A DNA stretch of 33,217 bases, from the NCBI GenBank assembly GCA_947472765.1, contig CANJCM010000051.1, positions 1 through 33,217 on the forward strand, written 5' to 3'. Under the pieces are notes generated by a model. The model made no database searches, was not told the origin of the DNA, and was given only the letters and a program-made list of their open reading frames with translations. Position numbers and translations under genes: made by a program. This document shows, one piece after another, positions 23,723 through 30,957 of the stretch. The first letter of the stretch is position 1; each line of letters opens with the position of its first letter. Source of the DNA: Opitutia bacterium (lineage in GTDB: Bacteria; Verrucomicrobiota; Verrucomicrobiia; Opitutales; Opitutaceae).

Positions 23723-25810
23723 CTAAAAACGCCGCTTCGCTTCCGCGACAATTTCTGGATCCCCGAGGAGGCCCAGCGCCACGATCACTCGCGATCGCAG
23801 CACACCATCGTTCGAACGCTCGCCGGGCTTTGCCTGCCAGCCCAGTTGCCCGAAAGGTCCTCTCAGTCGCTCCGTCCACCACCGATCAAACGCCGGCTTG
23901 CCGGGCGTGCCGCGGGCGATTCTTTCGAGTCGGTCGAGGCTGCGGAGAATCTGCTCCCAGATCGCCAGCGAGGTCTCGCCCGCGGGCAGCCGTGCGACCA
24001 GTTCAAGATAACGACCGACCTCACCCCGGCCGGACTCAGTCAGCGCCCACGTGTCGGCCAGCAGGTTCACCCGATCGTCTTCCGAAAGGAGCGCGAAATT
24101 CCCTGCCAGGGCCTCGGCCAGCGGCGCGGAATACGAGGCGCGATAGTAGCCCGTGTTGCCGACGTTGATTTTAACCGCCGCGCCCGGTCGCAGCGGCAGC
24201 GACACCCGGGCCGGTTCGCCGGCCACGAGCACGGTTCGAGCGGGCACAGACTGGTCCGCCGGCGCGAGCGCCACGGGAATCTGCCAGGTCTGCGGTGCCG
24301 GCGAGGGATCGCCGACCGCAAAGCGCTCCTGCGTCAAAACGAGCTCAGTCCGGCCGTCCGCTTCCTGTGCGGAAACGTGCACGAGCGGAAACCCCGGCTG
24401 GGTGGTCCAGCCTTCCGCCAGCGTACGCACGGGTTTTCCCGACGCAGATTCGAGCGCGGTCCAGAGATCTGCCGTGGTCGTGTTGCTGTAGGCGTGCCGC
24501 TCGATGTAGCCGCGGATTCCGGCGCGAAAATCCGCCTCGCCGACATAGGACTCCAGCATGCGAAGAAACGCCTGGCCCTTGCTGTAGGTGATCTCGTCGA
24601 ACGCATCCGAGGCCTCGCCCTCCGTGAGTACCGGTTGCTGGATCGGATGAGTCGTACGGCGGGCATCGCGCCCCATCGCTCCTTCCTTGTCGTCATTGGC
24701 TCGCAGCCACACCTGCCAGGCCGGGTTGAAGTGATCCGTGGCCTTGGTCCCCATCCAGGACGCGAAGCCCTCGTTGAGCCAGAGATTGTCCCACCAAGCC
24801 ATCGTCACGAGATTCCCGAACCACTGGTGCGCGATCTCGTGCGCAATGATCGAGTAGATGCCTTCCTTCGTGCTCTGGGAGCTCGACGCCGGATCGAACA
24901 GGATCGCCGACTCGATGTAAGTGATGCCGCCCCAGTTCTCCATCGCCCCCGAAAATCCGCCCGGCACCGCAATCTGGTCCAGCTTGGGCAGCGGATAACG
25001 GGTGCCAAAGTACTCGTTGTAATAGCGAATGACCTGTTTCGTGACCTCCATCGCATACCGCGCCTGGGCGCTCACGCCCCGCCGGGTCCAGATCGCGAGT
25101 TGGACGCCATCGATCTCGTCGCGCAGCGCCTCGAGTTCCCCGACGCAGAGCACCATGAGATAACTGGACATCGCCGGCGTCGGGCCAAACGCCACTTCAC
25201 GCTTTCCACCCGCGACCGCGCGTTCCGAGGTGATCGGCGTGTTCGAGACGGCCGTCTGCGTTCCGGCGATCGTGACCGTCAATTGGAAGGTCGCGCGAAA
25301 GGCGGGCTCGTCCCAGCACGGGAACAAGCGTCGGGCCTCGGTGGGCTCCAATTGCGTGCCGAGAAAAATCCGTTCCCCGTCCGGCGTCTGATACTTCTCC
25401 GCGTAGAGTCCCGTCGCGTGCCGGGTGATCTTCCCGCGGAACGCCAATTGCAATTTGTGCCTCCCCGGGGCCAGCGGCTCCGCCAGCGCGAATGCGGCCG
25501 TCTGCGCGTCCAAATCCAAACGAGGCAGCGCCAGCGCCGCACCATCGACGGCCGCCGCCGTGAATTCCAAATCGACCGCGTTGAACGTCAGCGTTCGCAC
25601 GGGCTCGCTCACCTCGAGGTCGATGACCACGCTTCCCGTCGTGGAAAACGTCGCTGCGTCCGGTTCCAGCGTGATGGCGTAGTGGCGGGGCACGACGGTC
25701 TTCGGCAGCCGGCCCGGCGTGCTCGCGAACGAAAAGGGCGCCTCGGCCCCTCGCGCCGACATCAACGCGAGCACGCCCAGCGCCACGGCAATTTCCATTC
25801 TCCATCTCAT
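23723..25810 (-). CDS. M1 zinc aminopeptidase, cut short by in-frame TAG
   Basis: Removes N-terminal residues from peptides, probably in the periplasm. The signal peptide is MRWRMEIAVALGVLALMSARGAEA. The exopeptidase motif GAMENWG is followed by the zinc site H324-E325-x2-H328 and E347 (HEIAHQWFGN...LNEGFASWMG), and a family Tyr lies further on. The ERAP1_C helical domain starts at about 510. The frame stops at TAG (23723-23725) after EIVAEAKRRF, in the middle of that helical domain. The same frame then continues with matching family sequence down to 23165, which would give about 881 residues, the normal size. The 695-residue product would lack about a fifth of the protein. ATG at 25798 is a possible alternative start. 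Confidence 0.9.
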   Translation of the reverse strand: MRWRMEIAVALGVLALMSARGAEAPFSFASTPGRLPKTVVPRHYAITLEPDAATFSTTGSVVIDLEVSEPVRTLTFNAVDLEFTAAAVDGAALALPRLDLDAQTAAFALAEPLAPGRHKLQLAFRGKITRHATGLYAEKYQTPDGERIFLGTQLEPTEARRLFPCWDEPAFRATFQLTVTIAGTQTAVSNTPITSERAVAGGKREVAFGPTPAMSSYLMVLCVGELEALRDEIDGVQLAIWTRRGVSAQARYAMEVTKQVIRYYNEYFGTRYPLPKLDQIAVPGGFSGAMENWGGITYIESAILFDPASSSQSTKEGIYSIIAHEIAHQWFGNLVTMAWWDNLWLNEGFASWMGTKATDHFNPAWQVWLRANDDKEGAMGRDARRTTHPIQQPVLTEGEASDAFDEITYSKGQAFLRMLESYVGEADFRAGIRGYIERHAYSNTTTADLWTALESASGKPVRTLAEGWTTQPGFPLVHVSAQEADGRTELVLTQERFAVGDPSPAPQTWQIPVALAPADQSVPARTVLVAGEPARVSLPLRPGAAVKINVGNTGYYRASYSAPLAEALAGNFALLSEDDRVNLLADTWALTESGRGEVGRYLELVARLPAGETSLAIWEQILRSLDRLERIARGTPGKPAFDRWWTERLRGPFGQLGWQAKPGERSNDGVLRSRVIVALGLLGDPEIVAEAKRRF

Positions 25811-26135
25811 CGCCCCATGCTTGCGGGAGAGTTGGGACTGGCCAGCCGATTAACACCTCGCCCACGACACGTCTAGATCCGGAACCATTCATTCGGACGT
25901 CCGTTCACGACGGCGAGGAGGAACACCATAAGGTGTAGGGCTGCCGCTCGCCGGCAGGCCACGGTCTTCATTCGCGAAGCGGCCCGGCGGCGAGCGCCGG
26001 CCCTACATTTGACTGCTTAGTTCCGGCCAAATACCTCGCGAGCCAAACCCGGGCCGTGATTCAACCCGATGACGCGGCGCCGCGCCCTTTCGTTTGACGC
26101 GGTTGGCCCCGGAGCTTCGGCTGCTCCCCTACCCT
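25811..26135. other. divergent gap holding a REP pair
   Basis: A gap of 325 bases between the aminopeptidase and SDR genes, which diverge. It holds the paired hairpin unit at 25934-26007, listed separately. I see no clear promoter boxes and no believable small gene in the remainder. Confidence 0.5.
25934..26007. repeat. REPIN-like unit A (two inverted REP arms, heads outward)
   Basis: The left arm (25934-25960) begins TGTAGGGC and folds TGCCG-CTCGC-CGGCA. The right arm (25981-26007) is its inverted counterpart, ending GGCCCTACA. The arms match at about 22 of 27 positions and are 20 bases apart. A GTAG head in front of a short stem-loop is the hallmark of REP sequences. Confidence 0.8.
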
Positions 26136-26921
26136 ATGAATTCCGCCCCCTCCCGCCGCGTTGCAGGCAAAGTCGTTCTCATCACCGGAGCCGGTGCCGG
26201 CATTGGCGCCGCCTGTGCCTCCCTCTTCGCCCGGGAAGGCGCGACCATTGCCGTGGCGGATCAGTCGCTCGCGGCGGCGCAACCCGTGGTCGAGGCCGTC
26301 CTCGCCGAAGGCGGCCAGGCCGCGGCGTTCACCTGTGACGTCGCGAATCGCGCGAGCGCAGAAAAACTGATTCCCGAAGTCGTCGCCCGTTTCAAACGCG
26401 TCGACGTGCTCATCAACTGCGCCGGTGTCACCAACCGCAACGCGCCGCCCGACTGGGATTGGGAGAAAGTGTGGGACTTCGTCATGGCCGTGAACATGAA
26501 GGGCACGTTCCTGCTCTCGAAATTCGCGGTGGAGCAAATGGTCCGCCAGGGCGGCGGCGCGATCGTGAACCTGTCCTCAATCTTTGGACTCGTGGGCCGG
26601 CCCGCCGGCATCGGCAACGGCCTCGATGCCTATCTGCACAGCAAGGGCGGCGTCGCCCAGCTGACCCGCGACATGGCCGTCCATTTTGCCAAGGACCACG
26701 TCCGCGTGAACGCCCTTTGCCCGGGCTTCGTCTACACGGCCCTGACGAAGAAGCTCACCGACGATCCCGCGACGCTGAAGTATCTCGAGGACCGCCATCC
26801 CATGGGCCGCCTCGGCCGCCCCGAGGAGATCGCCCGCGCCGCGCTGTTTCTCGCGTCCGACGAAGCGTCGTACATCACGGGGGCCTGCCTGCCGGTCGAC
26901 GGCGGCTACACCGCGCAGTAA
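26136..26921 (+). CDS. SDR-family NAD(P)-dependent oxidoreductase
   Basis: A classical short-chain dehydrogenase/reductase of 261 residues. It has the cofactor loop TGAGAGIG (17-24), the NNAG-equivalent NCAG (94-97), the catalytic Ser in NLSSIFG (145-151), Y166 and K170 (YLHSK), and the C-terminal PVDGGYTAQ. ADQ at the end of the second strand (Asp42) suggests NAD rather than NADP. Relatives act on sugars, sterols or 3-oxoacyl compounds, and the substrate cannot be told. The ATG at 26136 was preferred to an upstream TTG start because residue 10 onwards (AGKVVLITG) matches the family start. It faces the binding-protein gene tail to tail. Confidence 0.92.
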   Translation: MNSAPSRRVAGKVVLITGAGAGIGAACASLFAREGATIAVADQSLAAAQPVVEAVLAEGGQAAAFTCDVANRASAEKLIPEVVARFKRVDVLINCAGVTNRNAPPDWDWEKVWDFVMAVNMKGTFLLSKFAVEQMVRQGGGAIVNLSSIFGLVGRPAGIGNGLDAYLHSKGGVAQLTRDMAVHFAKDHVRVNALCPGFVYTALTKKLTDDPATLKYLEDRHPMGRLGRPEEIARAALFLASDEASYITGACLPVDGGYTAQ

Positions 26922-26960
26922 AGCGGTTGGCGTTGTGGCGTAGCGACGATGCGTCGCGGG

Positions 26961-27028
26961 CGCGCACGAGGCGCGCCCCTACGAAAGGCGCAGCGTTCTC
27001 CCCGTAGGGGCGGGGCTCGTCCACGCCC
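26961..27028. repeat. REPIN-like unit B (two inverted REP arms, heads inward)
   Basis: The left arm (26961-26983), read on the minus strand, starts CGTAGGGGC and folds CGCGC-CTCGT-GCGCG. The right arm (27003-27028) starts CGTAGGGGC on the plus strand and has the loop CTCGT. The two GTAG heads face each other across 19 bases. Its left arm shares 26 identical bases with unit F. It lies between two convergent genes. Confidence 0.8.
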
Positions 27029-27061
27029 GCTCGACTCCGCCCTCTCCACGGTCCCCCGCGC

Positions 27062-28681
27062 TCAACTCCCGCCGCGTGCGATGCGTTCGGCCGCGGCGTA
27101 ATTGGCGCGGAGGGCGTCGCCGAGTTCCTTCGCCAGGCGCACTTCGTCGACCTTGTTCTTCGAGGTCATGGCGCGCCGGACGACGTCGCCCACTCGTTCG
27201 TAGTCGATGAGCTTGAGATCCTGCAGCCGGGACATCGCCTGCGTGCGGGCCGGCTCCGGCGCCGCGAGAATGGCGCGCCAGGCGGAGACGAGTTCCGGGT
27301 GCGTGTCCTGGCACATCACGCGAATCACGAAAGCCATCTCGCGAAAGATCCGGCCGGTCCACGCTTCCCGATAGACGAGCGGTTCGCGCTGTTCGTAAGG
27401 CGATTCCTCGGGATCACTGAGGAACGGCTTCCACTCGGAATGGGCATAGAAGTCGCGACGCACCGGCAGCCGCCGCAGGGCAAAACGTTCAGGGCCACCC
27501 GGCGTCCCCACCTTGAAGTTCCACAACTTCTGACCCTCCATCGACAGCACATACTCGATGAAGAGCACCGCGGCGTCGCGATGGCGCGCTCCCCGCAACA
27601 GCCCGATCGGATCGACCGACGCGACGGAGCCACCGGGCGGCGAAACATAGCCAATTCGCTCGGACCGGTCGCGCCGGCGGACAGCCTCCTGCTGCTGGCG
27701 GCCGTAGAAATCGATGCACAGGCCGGCGGCACAATTCCCGGTCGCAACATCGATGGGCGGCTTTTGCGAGCTGTCCGTGAAGTAGCGGCTGTTGGCCCCA
27801 ATCAACTGGAGCAGCTTCATGCCCTCGAGCCAGCCCTCCCGGACGGCCCGCGCCTCGCGTTCGGCCGGGGTCCCCGCGGACGCGTCGGCCTGCAGCGCTT
27901 GAAAGCGCCGCTGCATCTGTTGCTGCACGATGTTCTCAAAGGCCTTGGCGACCGATCCGCTCTTCGTCGGATCCGCGAGCGCCACTTCCCCAATCAATCG
28001 CGGGTCGGCGAGATCGGTCCACTGCGTCGGCTCGCGCTCAATGCCCAGACGACGGAGAGCGTCGCGGTTGAAGATGATGCCGTACGAACTGAGCACGGCG
28101 CCAATCCAGAGCCCATCGCGATGCCAGTAATCCTCCCCGCCGTAACTCCGCGGAATCACATTGGGCGAAAACCAATCCGGGTGCGCCTTCACGACCCCGG
28201 AATCCACCAGCCGGCCGGCCGTCGCCTGGCGCTCGAAGTCGAAGGTGCCGCCGCCAAAAAACAAATCGATGCCGCAACTGACCTCCGACGCGAGGAACGC
28301 CGCGCGGGCCTCGCGCACAAGCGCCGGCGCATCGGCCGGGAGACGCGCATTGTGAAACCCAGCCTGCACTTCCGCGCTCCACGGTTTGCCCAGGGTGCGG
28401 CGCCAGTGGTTCTCGAACGCCGCGACGTACTCGCCCTCAAGAAAGCGGGCAATTTCGCTTGTGCCGCCGAGCACGCGCCAGTCGATCGCAACGGTGCGGC
28501 CGGTCCGCGCCTTGTACCAGTCGGAAAACCCGCGGGCGTACTCGTAACGGATCGCCTCGTTGTGCGGCGTGACAATCGCGACCGTGTCGTCCGCCTGCGC
28601 CGCGCTTTCCCGCTTCGGCCGCAGGATAAACGGCAGCGCCACGACGGCGAGGAGCGCGAAGACGATGGCGAAACGCTTCAT
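27062..28681 (-). CDS. ABC transporter substrate-binding protein, iron/thiamine/polyamine type
   Basis: Family 1 extracellular binding protein, 539 residues, longer than the usual 330-360. It has a signal peptide MKRFAIVFALLAVVALPFIL without a lipobox Cys, then the typical first strand TVAIVTPHNEAIRYEYARGFSDWYK, DLFFGGGTFDFERQATAGRL, a domain cross-over around VLSSYGIIFNRDALRRLGI and PTQWTDLADPRLIGEVALADPTKSGS, and later GYVSPPGGSVASVDPIGLLRGARHRDAAVLFIEYVLSMEGQKLW. The C-terminal 130 residues or so are an extension without recognised motifs. It follows the ABC ATPase by 82 bases on the same strand; the expected permease gene is missing. The ligand is unknown; Fe(III) is one possibility. Confidence 0.88.
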   Translation of the reverse strand: MKRFAIVFALLAVVALPFILRPKRESAAQADDTVAIVTPHNEAIRYEYARGFSDWYKARTGRTVAIDWRVLGGTSEIARFLEGEYVAAFENHWRRTLGKPWSAEVQAGFHNARLPADAPALVREARAAFLASEVSCGIDLFFGGGTFDFERQATAGRLVDSGVVKAHPDWFSPNVIPRSYGGEDYWHRDGLWIGAVLSSYGIIFNRDALRRLGIEREPTQWTDLADPRLIGEVALADPTKSGSVAKAFENIVQQQMQRRFQALQADASAGTPAEREARAVREGWLEGMKLLQLIGANSRYFTDSSQKPPIDVATGNCAAGLCIDFYGRQQQEAVRRRDRSERIGYVSPPGGSVASVDPIGLLRGARHRDAAVLFIEYVLSMEGQKLWNFKVGTPGGPERFALRRLPVRRDFYAHSEWKPFLSDPEESPYEQREPLVYREAWTGRIFREMAFVIRVMCQDTHPELVSAWRAILAAPEPARTQAMSRLQDLKLIDYERVGDVVRRAMTSKNKVDEVRLAKELGDALRANYAAAERIARGGS

Positions 28682-28763
28682 GGGTGCCGCGACGATTCCC
28701 GGGCCCGGAGCCGGGTTGGCCCTGCCTCTCCTCCCCGCGTTGACCGCAGCACGCCCATGAAAA

Positions 28764-29834
28764 TCACTCGACCAGCACGACGACGTCCTCGGGAGCGACG
28801 CTCGCGTAGACTTCGCCGCGGTTCGCGCGCTCGAGGAAGCGCGGATTGAGTTCGAGAATCTTAAGCTTCTGGCTCCCGGCGACGAGTTCGTACTGGGCGA
28901 GTTCGCCGAGGTAAATTGCCTCCCCGATCCGGCCCTTGACCGCGTTGCGCGGCGGCGCGTCGTGGCTCAGCACCCAGCACTCGGGACGAACCGACACCGT
29001 CACCTTGGCCCCGGGAACCGGAACGACCGCGGGATTGCCGAGAACGCCATCGAAGCGACCGATCTCGGTTTCCACGACCACCGCCTGCACCGACGCACTC
29101 ACCACCGTGCCGGCGATGAAATCAGTTTCACCAATAAAGTCTGCGACGGTCCGGCACGTGGGCCGGCGGTAAACGTCACGCGGCGACCCAACCTGCAGGA
29201 TGCTGCCGCGATCGAGGATCGCCATGCGATCGGAGATCGAAAGCGCCTCCTTCTGATCGTGGGTCACGTAGACCGTCGTCAGTTTGAACTCCTTGCAGAC
29301 GCGCCGAATCTCCATCCGCATTTCGAGCCGCAGCTTCGCGTCGAGATTCGAAAGCGGCTCGTCGAGGAGCAGGCAGCGCGGCCGAATCACGAGGGCGCGG
29401 GCCAGGGCCACGCGCTGCTGCTGACCGCCGGAAAGCTGGTTGGGACGTCGCTCCGCATACGGCGCCATCCGCACCGACTCGAGGGCCTCCGCCACGCGGC
29501 GCTTCGTTTCGTCCTTCGGCACCTTTCGTTCCTCGAGCCCGAAGGCGACGTTCTCGGCCACCGTCATGTGCGGCCAGAGCGCGTAACTCTGGAACATCAT
29601 GCCGGTGTTGCGCCGGTGCGGCTCGAGTTTCGTGACGTCCTCGTCCCCGAAGAAAATGTTTCCACCGTCCGGGATGTAGAAACCCGCGAGGCTGCGGAGC
29701 AGCGTGGTCTTGCCGCACCCACTGGGGCCGAGCAGGAAGAACAGCTCTCCGGGTTGAATCGTGAGATCCAGATTCTGCAACGCGGTGACCGTTCCGAAAC
29801 GTTTCGTCAGTTGCTGGATGCGGATCGAAATCAT
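28764..29834 (-). CDS. ABC transporter ATP-binding protein, FbpC/PotA type
   Basis: Drives import across the inner membrane. The 356-residue protein has Walker A GPSGCGKT (36-43), a Q-loop at Q82, the signature LSGGQ (134-138), Walker B CLLLDE (154-159), the switch His192 in THDQKEAL, and a C-terminal TOBE-like region (about 240-356) usual in the iron, spermidine and maltose subfamily. The start at 29834 was chosen because MISIRIQQLTKRFG is the family's first strand; the frame is open 72 codons further upstream into the hpt promoter region. It is the first gene of a two-gene unit with the binding protein, and is divergent from hpt. Confidence 0.93.
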   Translation of the reverse strand: MISIRIQQLTKRFGTVTALQNLDLTIQPGELFFLLGPSGCGKTTLLRSLAGFYIPDGGNIFFGDEDVTKLEPHRRNTGMMFQSYALWPHMTVAENVAFGLEERKVPKDETKRRVAEALESVRMAPYAERRPNQLSGGQQQRVALARALVIRPRCLLLDEPLSNLDAKLRLEMRMEIRRVCKEFKLTTVYVTHDQKEALSISDRMAILDRGSILQVGSPRDVYRRPTCRTVADFIGETDFIAGTVVSASVQAVVVETEIGRFDGVLGNPAVVPVPGAKVTVSVRPECWVLSHDAPPRNAVKGRIGEAIYLGELAQYELVAGSQKLKILELNPRFLERANRGEVYASVAPEDVVVLVE

Positions 29835-29932
29835 GGAGTTTTTGCGCTGCAAAAACCCGAGGAGGCAAGGATCGGGCCGGGACTGAGTCAAAGGGATAAC
29901 CATCTTGCGGCGAAAGTGCGGCGTCTCTCGGC

Positions 29933-30002
29933 TGTAGGGCTGGCGCTTGTCGCCATGCCACTTCCTTCGTGGAGCGGCGCGTCGGCCAGCGACAGCCCTT
30001 CC
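29933..30002. repeat. REPIN-like unit C (two inverted REP arms, heads outward)
   Basis: The left arm (29933-29959) begins TGTAGGGC and folds TGGCG-CTTGT-CGCCA. The right arm (29976-30002) is a more diverged inverted copy ending CAGCCCTTCC, where the GTAG head has decayed. The arms are 16 bases apart. It lies between the divergent ABC ATPase and hpt genes, so it is in or near their promoters. Confidence 0.65.
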
Positions 30003-30082
30003 CTCAAATGAGTCGATCAGGCTTATCCCGGCAACGCATGGTTGCCTCAAACGCCCCGCGTTGTCTCGCTGCCAGCCCAGCC

Positions 30083-30664
<582 letters not shown>

Positions 30665-30671
30665 GCTTTTT

Positions 30672-30748
30672 TGTAGGGCCGCCACTTGTCGGCGGGCCTC
30701 ATCTGTAGATCGAAACGTCCGAGGCCTGCCGGCGAGCGGCAGCCCTAC
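30672..30748. repeat. REPIN-like unit D (two inverted REP arms, heads outward)
   Basis: The left arm (30672-30698) begins TGTAGGGCC with a stem GGCCGCC...GGCGGGCC around an ACTTGT-type loop. The right arm (30723-30748) is inverted, folds TGCCG-GCGAG-CGGCA and ends GCCCTAC. Its right arm is nearly identical, as reverse complement, to the left arm of unit A 4.7 kb away. Confidence 0.8.
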
Positions 30749-30765
30749 GATGCAGTTCTGTCTGA

Positions 30766-30837
30766 TGGAGGGCGGATGCCCTCATCCGCCAAATTCGTTT
30801 CGAAGGGCTGGTGGCCGGTGGGGGCACCGGCCCTCCA
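30766..30837. repeat. REPIN-like unit E (GGAG-headed variant, heads outward)
   Basis: The left arm (30766-30790) begins TGGAGGGC and folds CGGATG-CCCT-CATCCG. The right arm (30813-30837) is inverted, folds CGGTG-GGGG-CACCG and ends GGCCCTCCA. The arms are 22 bases apart. The head is GGAG rather than GTAG, the other head known for REP families. Confidence 0.72.
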
Positions 30838-30860
30838 GGTTCGGAGTCGGCCGACTGAGG

Positions 30861-30929
30861 CGCGCACGAGGCGCGCCCCTACGAAAATCGTGACGTCGCG
30901 ACTTGTAGGGGCGTGGCTCGTCCACGCCC
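30861..30929. repeat. REPIN-like unit F (two inverted REP arms, heads inward)
   Basis: The left arm (30861-30883), read on the minus strand, starts CGTAGGGGC with stem CGCGC-CTCGT-GCGCG. The right arm (30904-30929) starts TGTAGGGGC and folds CGTGG-CTCGT-CCACG. The heads face each other across 20 bases. It is the third of three units packed between hpt and uvrB. Confidence 0.8.
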
Positions 30930-30937
30930 AATCTCGT

Positions 30938-30955
30938 TACGCCTTTCCTGGCGTA
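30938..30955 (-). terminator. weak hairpin just after uvrB
   Basis: TACGCC and GGCGTA pair around a 6-base loop, two bases after the uvrB stop. There is no T-run, so if it ends transcription it does so poorly or with Rho. Confidence 0.3.
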
Positions 30956-30957
30956 GC

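Noticed and set aside
23165-25810. Frameshift as the cause of the broken aminopeptidase
   Set aside because: Both parts are in the same frame (25810 and 23698 give the same phase) and only a TAG separates them, so a substitution rather than an indel explains the break.
23846-25876. Open frame of 676 codons opposite the M1 aminopeptidase
   Set aside because: Antisense shadow; the minus strand holds the zinc motifs and signal peptide. It does show that the aminopeptidase region is still under coding-like base composition.
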